Notes: generated by a model not told the origin, from the sequence alone. DNA of 64,000 nucleotides from Flavobacteriales bacterium UBA4110 (GCA_002383165.1 DFXK01000012.1:467-64466); one strand, 5' to 3'. Positions 50,771 to 59,992 are shown, counted from the first letter of the stretch. Translations and numbers: made by a program.

Positions 50771-53700
50771 ATGATGTACAGAAATTATTTTTTACTTTTT
50801 GCACTTTTTTTCGCAAAAATCTTCTTCGCACAGACAGAATTGTCCAGATGGAACAAAAATGATCTAACATCAACTCCTGGAAGCAATGTTACAGCTCAAA
50901 ATATTACAACTTCCAAAGGAGTTTCGGTTACCCCAACAACCTGGAGTGATACTTTCTTTTTGATTTCAGGATTATCTTCGTCTGCAACACTTGATAATAG
51001 CAAATATGTAGAATTTCAGATTGCACCAAACGCAAACTACAAGCTAAATTTATCCAACCTTAACCTGACTTACAGAAATCAGGGCGGAACATCCAAACTT
51101 GAAATCAGATATTCTGTAAATGCAGATTTTTCTAATCCTCAGACTTTGCTTTCCACCAGTGTGATAGATGCGAACTGGCACACCATTTCTCCTTCGTTCA
51201 ATAACGTTTTGGTTGGTTCAGGAAAATCGGTGTATGTGAGACTGTATGTTTATAACACCTATAATAATTTTCATCTTTCTTATACCGCAAACGGAGGTAC
51301 AGGGACAGGACCAAATATCACTGGTACCGCTTCTGTAGATACTCCTACAGTACCAACTGCATATAATGATTCTTATACGGCTTATAAAAATAATGAAAAT
51401 GATTTTAATATCCTAAACAATGATGTGTCGACATCGGCTATAGCGGGAATTACTATCACAGAACAGCCTGCACACGGAATAGTTGCGGTAAATGGAACAA
51501 CTAACGTCACTTATAAACCAACAGTTGGTTACACAGGAACTGACAATTTCAAATACAAAACATCCAATACAACCGGTTTGTCAAACGAAGCAACTGTTTC
51601 TATTAATGTTATTGAGAATGCAAATACAGCTTTAGTCAGATGGAATAACTCCAACTTCTCTTCCAGCGTTTATAACACGCATGTGGTATCTGGAAATCTT
51701 ACTTCTACAGCAAGTCTTTCTTACTTAGAGAATATCAGTGCCAGCGGATATAATGCTTTTCATACAACAGGATGGCCGGATAAAAATGCACAGACTATTG
51801 ATAAATCAAAATATATTCAATTTTCTATAAGCCCGAAAAATGGTTATAAATTGAACCTTTCAGAATTCAATTTCCTTTGCAAAACAGAAGGCGGAGATGC
51901 CAAAATTAAAATTGATTATTCACTGAATAGTGATTTTACAAAATCTTTTAATCTTCTACCCGAAACGACTGTAAATAATAGTATTTCTACCATATCTCTA
52001 ACCAATTTTTCAAAACCTATCGCTACCGATGGGCAGGTAGTCTATCTGAGAATCTATGTTTATAATACTTGGAATGCTTTCCAGATTCTGCTTAAAAATG
52101 TTGATACAGTTGGTCCTACTTTTATAGGTAATGTGGAGTTTAGTTCAACTACACCAATTGCTTATAATGACGATATTACCAACATTGTAAATAATGATAT
52201 TGATATTAATGTTTTGATTAATGATGATTATAGCAATAAAATCACATCATTGACTTTTACACAACCATCTCACGGAACCGCATCTCTTAATGCGGATTGG
52301 TCAATCAATTATATACCTGAAAGAGACTTTGTTGGTTCAGATTATTTTACTTATTACATTACCAATGAGTATGGCGTATCTAACTCTGCAACGGTTAGCA
52401 TTACTACTAATGCAAACACTACAACACTACTTGTACGTTGGGATCAGAATAATTTCACTTCCACACCTTTCCAGTCATTCATCAGTTCCACAACGATGAC
52501 TACAACTGGTGGGATGACATTATTAGTCGGCGGCGAGACCAATCCGAAAACCTACTATCTTGAAAGTTCTAATAATGGAAACACTATAAACACATCGAGA
52601 TATGTTCAGTTTATTCTGGACAATTCCGGCACGGGAAAAACTATTGAGCCGAAAACATTCAGTTTTGTAGGAAAAGGTACTAATGGTGCAACATACGAAA
52701 TCCGATATTCAAAAAATATGGATTTTTCAGATAGCGAAGTTCTTGCGACGAGCACAGTCAATAGTAACTATACGCTGAACACATTCAATTTTGATAATAG
52801 TCTGAAAGTAGGACCTGGAGAAAAAGTGTATCTTAGATTATATTTCTACAATAGTAATTATGTACAGTATATACTCCAATATCTTCCTGGCGGTTCAGGA
52901 CCTGAAATTTCTGGAATCTACTATAACCACATTTTTGCGTCCAACGATACAACTTGGGTTAATAGTAAAAACCCACACTGGAATAACGGATTACCGACCG
53001 CAACAAAAAATGCAATCATCGATACCAATTACGACACAGCCACTTATGGAAATTTTGAAACCCAAAATCTAACTATAAACAATGGTGGAACATTAACCAT
53101 AAATAGAGGTGGATATATAACAGTAAATGGTCAGATTATAAACAATAATACAACTGCTGATTCTTTTTTAGTGGAGCATAATGCTAATTTATTACAAAAT
53201 GGAAGTACACAAAATATTGGTTATATCACTGTAAAAAAAGAGGCGGTAATTCCTAAAATGGGATACAACTATTGGTCTTCACCGGTTGACGGACAAAATC
53301 TTTATCAATTTTCAGATGGATATAATCAGGCATCTACGACAGGGACGGGAACACCTTGGAACAGATTTTATATTTACAATGAAGCAAATGATAATTTTGT
53401 AACTTCTATTGCCAATGAAATTACTTTGAAATCTACATCCGTTTTCGAGGCAGCACGAGGTTATGGTATCCGTGGCAAAAACAGTTTTCCGACCACTGTT
53501 ACTTCTGCATCTAAGCCTTCAGAATTTCAATTTGTAGGAACACCTCAGAATGGAGATATCAGTTCATTTAATCTAAAATGGACCGATGCGAAACACGGAT
53601 ACAATATGATAGGAAATCCGTATCCTTCTAATATAAGCTTCGATGATTTCTTTGCTCAAAACAGTTCAAAAATGTACGGTATAGCCTACTTTTGGACCAA

Positions 53701-54607
53701 TAACGATGGTAACATTAACTATCAACAAGGCAGTAACTACTCCGGAAACAATTACGCCATCTGTACATCTGTAGGTGGTACATCAGCTACATATTTCGGC
53801 TATAATAATAGGAAGCCAAACGGAAATATATCTGTAGGACAAGGCTTTATCATTCAGGCGAAAGAAGCAGGAAAAAACCAGCCTTTAGTTTTCAAAAACT
53901 CTATTAGAAACGCGGATATTGCTAATTATTATAACAAAGGCGGTCAGAAAGACAGGTTTTGGTTAGAGTTCAAATCTCCGACGGATGTGAATAACGAAAT
54001 TCTTATTGGCTATCTGCAGAACGCAACTAACGACTTTGACAGCGATTATGATGCGGATCAGCTTGCAATCGGAAACGATTCTTTCTGGAGCATTGTAGAT
54101 AACCACAAACTAGCGATACAAGCCAGAGATGGTAATTTTAACGATGACGATAACACAAGATTAGGTTTCAAAGCATCGGCTTCAGGTAATTACACTATTA
54201 GTTTAACAGATCGTGAAGGAATTTTTAATACAGGACAGACAATTTACATCAAGGATAAATATCTGAGTAAGTCATTTAATATTTCAGAAGCACCGTATAC
54301 ATTTTATACCAATTCCGGACAATATGAAGATAGGTTCGAAATAATTTACAAACCTTTTGTAACACTTGCAGCAGATAATACAGGTAAAAATGGAATTCTG
54401 ATCTATAAAGATACTCAGAATTTCATCATAAAATCTGATGAGAATATAGACGAAGTGAGCCTTTACGATTCTGTTGGAAGATTATTATACAACACAAAAA
54501 ACGCAAAAAAAGAAGTTTTAATTAATAAGACAACCTTTGCAGAAGGGATGTACATTATAAAAGTGAATTCTAGAAATACAACGATGACCAAGAAAGTTTT
54601 AAAATAA
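50771..54607 (+). CDS. Large T9SS-secreted surface protein with three repeated modules
   Basis: This is a 1278-residue exported protein with a signal peptide (ends FFAQTE). It has three related modules of about 160-180 residues, at about 22-190, 285-458 and 549-722. Each has a start like LVRWNNSNFSS, then SKYVEFQIAPN and a strand VYLRLYVYNT. Modules 1 and 2 are each followed by a cadherin-like/tandem-95 type domain (about 192-283 and 459-547: AYNDSYTAYKNN to YTGTDNFKYKTSN). A mixed beta region follows (about 724-1195). The last 80 residues are a type A T9SS sorting domain (VSLYDSVGRLLYNT to GMYIIKVNSRN). The role is probably adhesion or glycan binding. Confidence 0.9.
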   Translation: MMYRNYFLLFALFFAKIFFAQTELSRWNKNDLTSTPGSNVTAQNITTSKGVSVTPTTWSDTFFLISGLSSSATLDNSKYVEFQIAPNANYKLNLSNLNLTYRNQGGTSKLEIRYSVNADFSNPQTLLSTSVIDANWHTISPSFNNVLVGSGKSVYVRLYVYNTYNNFHLSYTANGGTGTGPNITGTASVDTPTVPTAYNDSYTAYKNNENDFNILNNDVSTSAIAGITITEQPAHGIVAVNGTTNVTYKPTVGYTGTDNFKYKTSNTTGLSNEATVSINVIENANTALVRWNNSNFSSSVYNTHVVSGNLTSTASLSYLENISASGYNAFHTTGWPDKNAQTIDKSKYIQFSISPKNGYKLNLSEFNFLCKTEGGDAKIKIDYSLNSDFTKSFNLLPETTVNNSISTISLTNFSKPIATDGQVVYLRIYVYNTWNAFQILLKNVDTVGPTFIGNVEFSSTTPIAYNDDITNIVNNDIDINVLINDDYSNKITSLTFTQPSHGTASLNADWSINYIPERDFVGSDYFTYYITNEYGVSNSATVSITTNANTTTLLVRWDQNNFTSTPFQSFISSTTMTTTGGMTLLVGGETNPKTYYLESSNNGNTINTSRYVQFILDNSGTGKTIEPKTFSFVGKGTNGATYEIRYSKNMDFSDSEVLATSTVNSNYTLNTFNFDNSLKVGPGEKVYLRLYFYNSNYVQYILQYLPGGSGPEISGIYYNHIFASNDTTWVNSKNPHWNNGLPTATKNAIIDTNYDTATYGNFETQNLTINNGGTLTINRGGYITVNGQIINNNTTADSFLVEHNANLLQNGSTQNIGYITVKKEAVIPKMGYNYWSSPVDGQNLYQFSDGYNQASTTGTGTPWNRFYIYNEANDNFVTSIANEITLKSTSVFEAARGYGIRGKNSFPTTVTSASKPSEFQFVGTPQNGDISSFNLKWTDAKHGYNMIGNPYPSNISFDDFFAQNSSKMYGIAYFWTNNDGNINYQQGSNYSGNNYAICTSVGGTSATYFGYNNRKPNGNISVGQGFIIQAKEAGKNQPLVFKNSIRNADIANYYNKGGQKDRFWLEFKSPTDVNNEILIGYLQNATNDFDSDYDADQLAIGNDSFWSIVDNHKLAIQARDGNFNDDDNTRLGFKASASGNYTISLTDREGIFNTGQTIYIKDKYLSKSFNISEAPYTFYTNSGQYEDRFEIIYKPFVTLAADNTGKNGILIYKDTQNFIIKSDENIDEVSLYDSVGRLLYNTKNAKKEVLINKTTFAEGMYIIKVNSRNTTMTKKVLK

Positions 54608-54629
54608 CACATAAAACTTTGAAATTTTA

Positions 54630-54659
54630 AAAACCATCAGATTAATTTTTGATGGTTTT
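54630..54659 (+). terminator. Terminator after the T9SS cargo gene
   Basis: A 10-bp stem (AAAACCATCA / TGATGGTTTT) with a 10-nt loop is followed by Ts. Confidence 0.82.
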
Positions 54660-54691
54660 TTATTTATAATTAATATTAACAAATCTTTTCA

Positions 54692-54699
54692 TAATTTCG
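54692..54699 (+). promoter_or_regulatory. -7 box TAATTTCG, predicted leaderless start of rsmG
   Basis: It matches TAnnTTTG except for one base (C for T). CCTT separates it from ATG 54704, the same 12-nt box-to-ATG distance as at four other genes. Confidence 0.5.
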
Positions 54700-54703
54700 C
54701 CTT

Positions 54704-55339
54704 ATGTCTTTAGAATTAATTTTACAATATTTCCCAAATATTACCAGCGAACAAAAAAATCAATTTGCAGAACTAGAAGTTCTGTACAAAGATTGGAATG
54801 AGAAAATCAACGTGATTTCCAGAAAAGACACAGACAGTCTTTATGAGAAACATATTCTTCACTCTTTAGGAATTGCAAAAGTGATGGCGTTTGCAGATGG
54901 AACCAAAGTTTTGGATATCGGAACCGGTGGCGGTTTTCCAGGAATTCCTTTAGCAATTTTATTCCCTAATGTACAATTCACATTAGTAGACAGCATCGGA
55001 AAAAAAATCACAGTAGTAAAAGGTGTTGCGGAAAGTCTCGGCCTGAAAAATGTAACGGCTCATCATATGAGAGCGGAACAATTGAAAGAAAAATTCCATT
55101 TCGTGGTCAGCAGAGCCGTAACGCAGATGCCGGTTTTCCTAACTTGGCTGAGAGGAAAATTTGAAAAAGACCAATTCAATCCAAAGCATAACGGCGTTCT
55201 TTATCTCAAAGGCGGCGATTTAGCAGAAGAATTAGCAGGATTGAAAGCAGAAATTTTCAGTTTGAAAAATTATTTCGAAGGCGAATTTTTCGACACCAAA
55301 AAAGTTGTCTATCTATCGAAAGGCAATTTCAATAACTAA
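54704..55339 (+). CDS. rsmG: 16S rRNA guanine-527 N7-methyltransferase RsmG
   Basis: This 211-residue enzyme methylates G527 in 16S rRNA; its loss gives low-level streptomycin resistance in other bacteria. The N-terminal FAELEVLYKDWNEKINVIS is the family mark, followed by the SAM motif VLDIGTGGGFPGIPLA and FTLVDSIGKK. The motif FVVSRAVTQM near 140 and the lysine-containing YLKGGD near 175 are also typical. Length is normal. A lipoprotein gene starts 16 nt downstream. gidA/mnmG, a frequent neighbour in other bacteria, is not here. Confidence 0.95.
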   Translation: MSLELILQYFPNITSEQKNQFAELEVLYKDWNEKINVISRKDTDSLYEKHILHSLGIAKVMAFADGTKVLDIGTGGGFPGIPLAILFPNVQFTLVDSIGKKITVVKGVAESLGLKNVTAHHMRAEQLKEKFHFVVSRAVTQMPVFLTWLRGKFEKDQFNPKHNGVLYLKGGDLAEELAGLKAEIFSLKNYFEGEFFDTKKVVYLSKGNFNN

Positions 55340-55355
55340 ATAAAAAGAAACGATT

Positions 55356-55775
55356 ATGAAGAAAGTATTTATTTTAGCAGTTTTAACGGCATTTTCAGCA
55401 TTCATAGTTTCGTGCAAGGACAATGATGATTACAGCCAGATTGAAGAAGTTTTTGCAACCAAAATAGACAGCGTGAAAATCCCGATGGATACAATGTCTT
55501 TGGGTGTCACGCAGGAGATTTTAGCCTATTCTACGTTCAAAAAAACTTGTGAAGGCATTTACAGTTACGATTATAATTACACCAACGATTCGGTCCGCAC
55601 AATCGCCAATTTTGCTTACAAAACCAATGACGTTTGTGGCGACGGAACTTATGTCGATGGAAGCCGAATCAACTTCAAACCTATAAAAATAGGAACTTAT
55701 ACTTTCAAATTCTGGACAGGAAAAGACACCGCCGGAGCCAATACTTTCCTTGAGAAAAAAGTGGTTGTAGAATAA
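55356..55775 (+). CDS. Lipoprotein of unknown function
   Basis: This 139-residue lipoprotein has lipobox FIVSC (Cys20). The mature part is a single beta-rich domain with short Asp/Asn-rich turns: TKIDSVKIPMDTM, IYSYDYNYTND, GTYTFKFWTGKD. Two cysteines (KKTCEG and NDVCGDG) could form a disulfide. I do not recognise a family; the Ig-like strand pattern is common in flavobacterial outer-membrane lipoproteins. It follows rsmG by 16 nt, so it is probably in the same transcript. Confidence 0.72.
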   Translation: MKKVFILAVLTAFSAFIVSCKDNDDYSQIEEVFATKIDSVKIPMDTMSLGVTQEILAYSTFKKTCEGIYSYDYNYTNDSVRTIANFAYKTNDVCGDGTYVDGSRINFKPIKIGTYTFKFWTGKDTAGANTFLEKKVVVE

Positions 55776-55780
55776 TTTTA

Positions 55781-55900
55781 GGAGCTTAATCCCGCTTTCC
55801 ACTATATCTTTTTTGTCATTGCGAAAGAAGTGAAGCAATCTTTTTGAACATTTAGCCATCGCAATAACAAAAAAGGATGCCGTTGCAATCGGGGCTATGG
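55781..55900. repeat. Interspersed palindromic repeat element, second copy with insert
   Basis: It starts GGAGCTTAATCCCGCTTTCC and ends GCAATCGGGGCTATGG, the flavobacterial repeat related to 29560-29640. A 17-bp inverted repeat with one mismatch lies inside (55808-55824 and 55859-55875, CTTTTTTGTCATTGCGA type). Its core (GTCATTGCGAAAGAAG) looks like another common repeat nested within. Confidence 0.7.
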
Positions 55901-55940
55901 ATTTTGTCATCCAATTAACCATTCACAAATAAACACGATA

Positions 55941-55989
55941 TTGTCATTCCGTAGGAATCTAGACTGCTGAGATTCCTACGGAATGACAA
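55941..55989. repeat. Perfect 20-bp palindromic repeat (TTGTCATTCCGTAGGAATCT)
   Basis: Bases 55941-55960 are exactly complementary to 55970-55989, with a 9-nt loop. There is no T-run after it, so it is a repeat rather than a terminator. It is in a cluster with the element at 55781-55900. Confidence 0.8.
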
Positions 55990-56105
55990 ATCATTGTTTT
56001 TCTTATTTGAGTTTTACGCCTTTGTGAACCTTAAAAATATTTTCATTTTTTTTCAAAAAATCTTTATGAACTTTGCGTTTAAATGAATCAAAAAATAATT
56101 AAATT

Positions 56106-56129
56106 GAGCCTTTAAGTTTTTAAAGGCTC
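56106..56129 (+). terminator. Hairpin with T-run, terminator candidate
   Basis: A 10-bp stem (GAGCCTTTAA / TTAAAGGCTC) with a 4-nt loop is followed by TTTT. It lies 330 nt after the last gene and 80 nt before the next, so which transcript it ends is unclear; it may be the displaced terminator of the rsmG-lipoprotein unit, with repeats between. Confidence 0.6.
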
Positions 56130-56211
56130 TTTTATCAGATAGTATGAGCATTTTCAGTCTATCACCAATTAACTTTATCAATTATAATTCATCAATTATC
56201 AATTATAAAAA

Positions 56212-58905
56212 ATGCAGTTTCTTCAGAAGATTATTACAGAATTATTAGAAAATCATCAAGATATTTCCGAACTGGATATTGTTCTTCCCGGAAAAAGACC
56301 AATGGTTTTCATCAAAAGAATCCTGAAGGAAAAACAATACGAAGGACTTTTACCGAATTTCGTCACAATAGACGAACTCATCGCAGAACTTTCAGAAAAT
56401 GTAGAAATCAAGGGAATCGCGATTTGGCTCTTTTCTTTCCGTATTTACAATAAGATTGATTCATCTGAAGATTTTTCTGGTTTCTTGAAATGGTTTCCGA
56501 CCTTGCAGAAAGATTGGGACGATATGATGAAGTTTTCCGATGATGACCAAAAAATCCTGCTTTGGATGCTGGACGAAGAACGGATTAAAAATTGGGGCGA
56601 AAATCTCGGCGACGATGACAATCCAAGAAAACGAAATCTCAATTTCTGGCGAAAAATGAACGAGTTTCTTCCACTTTTGAAAGCAGAATTGAAGAAAGAA
56701 AATCTCGCCACTTCCGGAATGTTGTATCAAGAAGCATTTTCCAAGATTGAAAACTTTGCTAAGCAAACCAATCGTCAATTTGTTTTTTGTGGATTCAATG
56801 CGTTGTCGAGAGTGGAAGAGCAATTGGTAAGACAGCTTTTGCAATGGAATAAAGCCGAAACTTATTTCCAAGCCGACCAATATTACATTGATGACGAAAG
56901 GCAAGAATCCGGAAAATTCCTGAGAGAAACTTTGAAGTGGAAAGAATTCAATGACAGCAGAGATTTTAAATGGATTGAAAATCAATTCTCTCAACCTAAA
57001 AGTATCAAAACTTACGAAGTTTCAGGAAACATTGTTCAAGCTAAATTCCTGCCTGAAATCCTCAAAAAAATTCCTAAAAATGAATTGTCAGAAACTGCTT
57101 TGGTTTTATTGGACGAGAATCTTTTACCTGCAGTTTTAGATAGCTTAAATGCCGTTGAAAGCGTTAATATCACAATGGGATTTCCATTGAAGAATCTGTC
57201 TTTTAGTAATGCAATTAAAAAACTGTTTTATCTTCAGAAGCAACAAGAGAAAAAGTCATCAAGTTATTATTACGCCGATGTTTTACCAATTTTGGAGGAA
57301 TTACCGAATGATGAAAAAGATTCTGAAATTATCCGAAATTTTATCTTCGCGATAGAAGAGAGAAACATTGTTTATATTTCTAAAACTTTGTTGCAGGAGT
57401 TACTTGGAAACCTCAGTTATTTCCAGCTTTTACAGAAACCTAAAAACTACCAGACATTTTTAGATTTGTTGATTAAGTTCTGTTATGAATTGAAATTCAA
57501 AGAGCTGGATGATATTCAGTACGAGAATATTGCGTTGTTTGAGAACGTTTTCAAAATCATCAAAAATCAATTATTGCCTTATCAGATTGATGTCAAAATA
57601 GAAACTTTAGAAGTGCTCATTAATCAGTTAGTTAATTCAGAAAGTATTGATTTTGTGGGAGAACCGTTAGCAGGATTCCAGATTATGGGACTTTTGGAAA
57701 CGCGTCTTTTGAACTTCAAAAATATCATTCTGTTATCTGTAAACGAAGGGAAATTACCGCTAGGAAACACTCAAAACACATACATTCCGTTTGATGTTCG
57801 TAAGAATTTTGGACTGAATACGTTCTTGGAAAATGACAGTATTTATGCTTATCACTTTTACAGATTGATTCAGAATTCGGAGAATGTTCATTTGCTTTAC
57901 AATGCTTTGAGTTCTGGTGTGAATACAGGCGAAAAAAGCCGTTTCATCACACAATTGGAAATGGAAAGTCCGCACAACATTGAACACATTATTATCGAGA
58001 ACTCTTCTGAACCAATTGCTCAGGAATTGATGAAAATCGATAAAAATGAAGAAGTAATGCGACTTTTGAACGAATGGAAAAATCGTGTTTCGCCTTCGCA
58101 CCTCGTAACTTATCTTTATAATCCTATTGATTTCTATCTTAATAATCTGCTTAAAACCAGAGAAACCAACGAAATAGAAGAAGAACTTTCACAAAGAAAT
58201 TATGGAAACTTGGTTCATTATGCTTTGCAATTTTTACACGAACCAATAAAAGGTAAAATATTATCTATTAACGATTTAGAAAATTTACTTCAACAAACAG
58301 ATTCAGCGATTGACTTTGCGATTGAAAAGCTGAAACACCAGCCTGAATTCTATGACCGCGGAATGAATTATATCCACAAAGAAATTGCTAAAAGGGTAGT
58401 ACGCAATATTGTAGAATATGATTTGGAATTGGTTAAAAAAGGTTCTGCTTTGGAGATTTTGGATTTGGAAAAAGAAATCAACTGTGATTTTTTCCTCGAT
58501 GATAATAAAACCGACAAAATCAGTTTTTATGGTTTTATCGACAGAATAGATAAATTGGACGGGATAACCAGAGTAATTGATTACAAGACGGCAAAACCGA
58601 AAAATCTCACCATTAATTTAGGCAAAAATAAAGAAGAAAAACTCCCAGAATTATTTTTCCGAGACGATTACAAGCAAGCATTGCAGCTTTCTATTTATAA
58701 ATATTGCATCAAAAACGTTTTGAACATCAATCCAAATAATATCGAAACGGCAATTTGGTCTTTTGCAGAAGTCAATAATGGTCCACAAAAACTGAATTTC
58801 ATTGATATTGAAGATTCGGAAGTGGAAGATTCTATCAGAAACTTAATATTTGAAATTCTGAATCCTGAGGTTCCTTTTGAGGAGAAAGAAAAAGTGAGTT
58901 GGTAG
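56212..58905 (+). CDS. AddB-like PD-(D/E)XK nuclease
   Basis: This 897-residue protein matches the B subunit of the AddAB helicase-nuclease, which processes double-strand breaks. The N-terminus IVLPGKRPMVFIKRIL replaces the Walker A site, as in other inactive-helicase AddB proteins of Bacteroidota. The C-terminal RecB-family nuclease has YGFIDRIDKLD, VIDYKTAKPKN and QALQLSIYKY, giving the catalytic Asp, Asp and Lys. The cysteines that bind a 4Fe-4S cluster in AddB are missing: LYNPIDFY replaces the usual ..CP..F, and the C-terminus ends PFEEKEKVSW without the CxxC/C pattern. The addA helicase gene is not adjacent. Confidence 0.87.
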   Translation: MQFLQKIITELLENHQDISELDIVLPGKRPMVFIKRILKEKQYEGLLPNFVTIDELIAELSENVEIKGIAIWLFSFRIYNKIDSSEDFSGFLKWFPTLQKDWDDMMKFSDDDQKILLWMLDEERIKNWGENLGDDDNPRKRNLNFWRKMNEFLPLLKAELKKENLATSGMLYQEAFSKIENFAKQTNRQFVFCGFNALSRVEEQLVRQLLQWNKAETYFQADQYYIDDERQESGKFLRETLKWKEFNDSRDFKWIENQFSQPKSIKTYEVSGNIVQAKFLPEILKKIPKNELSETALVLLDENLLPAVLDSLNAVESVNITMGFPLKNLSFSNAIKKLFYLQKQQEKKSSSYYYADVLPILEELPNDEKDSEIIRNFIFAIEERNIVYISKTLLQELLGNLSYFQLLQKPKNYQTFLDLLIKFCYELKFKELDDIQYENIALFENVFKIIKNQLLPYQIDVKIETLEVLINQLVNSESIDFVGEPLAGFQIMGLLETRLLNFKNIILLSVNEGKLPLGNTQNTYIPFDVRKNFGLNTFLENDSIYAYHFYRLIQNSENVHLLYNALSSGVNTGEKSRFITQLEMESPHNIEHIIIENSSEPIAQELMKIDKNEEVMRLLNEWKNRVSPSHLVTYLYNPIDFYLNNLLKTRETNEIEEELSQRNYGNLVHYALQFLHEPIKGKILSINDLENLLQQTDSAIDFAIEKLKHQPEFYDRGMNYIHKEIAKRVVRNIVEYDLELVKKGSALEILDLEKEINCDFFLDDNKTDKISFYGFIDRIDKLDGITRVIDYKTAKPKNLTINLGKNKEEKLPELFFRDDYKQALQLSIYKYCIKNVLNINPNNIETAIWSFAEVNNGPQKLNFIDIEDSEVEDSIRNLIFEILNPEVPFEEKEKVSW

Positions 58906-58983
58906 GAATTTTATCGTAGATAAAGCAAATTATGCTGATTTGTCAGACATCCGCTAAATTAGCGCAATCTGCGAGAGACAATT

Positions 58984-59634
58984 TTAAGGCTGACTTTTCA
59001 ATTTCAAATCCGTCAATTTTTCTCTAACTTTTTTCATAAACTCAGAGCCTGGATCTTCTTTGCTTGTAAAATATTTGGAATCTGTTTCTTTCCAAAGTTT
59101 AGAATTTCTGAAAATACCATATTCCGAATGTCCGATGAGATATTCGATTGGATATTTTTTTGCAAGATATTTGACTAATTCTGCATTGGCTTCAACTTGT
59201 TTATCGGTCAAAGGTTTAGATTTACTTCCGATATTTTCTACACCAATAGCACAATAATTAAGACCAATGGTGTGTCTTGCAAATAATCCTGGATCAACCA
59301 ACTGGTAAACCGTTCCGTCTCTATCCACCAGAAAATGAGCAGAAACATTGAGAGAGCTTTGTTTCATAAGCGTCCCTCTTTGGTTTTCCAGATATAAATT
59401 GTTCAAGTATCTGAAATTCGAATCAATCGTTCCGCCAGCGGTGTAATGCAAAACAATAATTTTCGGAGTGATATTCGGGGTTTTCTCTATTAGATTGTGA
59501 TGTTCTTTCATATAATCCAGACTCAGATTCATTCTTTCCTTAGAATAATCAATCGGTTTTTGAATGATTTTAAGGTTTTGAGCTTGGAATAGAAAGCAGA
59601 AACTCAGAAATAAAAATTGAAAAAGTTTATTCAT
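58984..59634 (-). CDS. N-acetylmuramoyl-L-alanine amidase (Amidase_2/PGRP fold), exported
   Basis: This protein of about 216 residues starts at ATG 59634 (not the upstream in-frame codon at 59652), giving a signal peptide (MNKLFQFLFLSFCFLFQAQ). The zinc ligands are in VLHYTAGG (first His), FARHTIGLNYCAIGVENIG (second region) and GHSEYGIFR/KEDPG (Asp). It would cut the amide bond between muramic acid and L-alanine in the periplasm, for cell-wall recycling or lysis of neighbours. Two genes on the same strand (this and the DUF1287 fragment) may share a promoter. Confidence 0.9.
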   Translation of the reverse strand: MNKLFQFLFLSFCFLFQAQNLKIIQKPIDYSKERMNLSLDYMKEHHNLIEKTPNITPKIIVLHYTAGGTIDSNFRYLNNLYLENQRGTLMKQSSLNVSAHFLVDRDGTVYQLVDPGLFARHTIGLNYCAIGVENIGSKSKPLTDKQVEANAELVKYLAKKYPIEYLIGHSEYGIFRNSKLWKETDSKYFTSKEDPGSEFMKKVREKLTDLKLKSQP

Positions 59635-59696
59635 AATTATTTTAAACCACAAAAGTCACAAAAGTTTTTTAAATATCTATTATCATCAATTAATTA

Positions 59697-59960
59697 TCAT
59701 TGATAAAAGTAATGCCCCGTAATCGTCCAATCAAAAAGGCAATCTTGTAAAACCTGTCCGGTTCCGATATTATGAGAAATCAAATAACGCGTGCCATCCG
59801 CTGGTACATCACCGTTCGGGTATTTTATACTAAAATAAGTAGGATCATAAACGACTTTATCTTTAGTCAGATTAATGGCTGCATTCGACAGTTTGGTTTG
59901 AAAATTTTGTCCAAAGACTGTAACAGAGACAAAGAAGAGAATGACGAAATATTTTTTCAT
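59697..59960 (-). pseudogene. DUF1287 (YijF-like) gene with an in-frame internal deletion
   Basis: This 87-residue ORF has a signal peptide (KKYFVILFFVSVTVFGQ). Its start, AAINLTKDKVVYDPTYFSIK, then YPNGDVPADG matches the N-terminus of DUF1287, which is normally followed by GVCTDVVIR and about 110 residues. Here PADG runs straight into TRYLISHNIGTGQVLQDCLFDWTITGHYF, which is the family's C-terminus. So the middle, with the conserved GVCTDV motif, is gone and the two ends are joined in frame at about 59795-59805. The remaining product is unlikely to work. It neighbours a peptidoglycan amidase. Confidence 0.7.
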
Positions 59961-59992
59961 ATTAAGTTTTTTGTAGTTTAGATCTGAACGAA

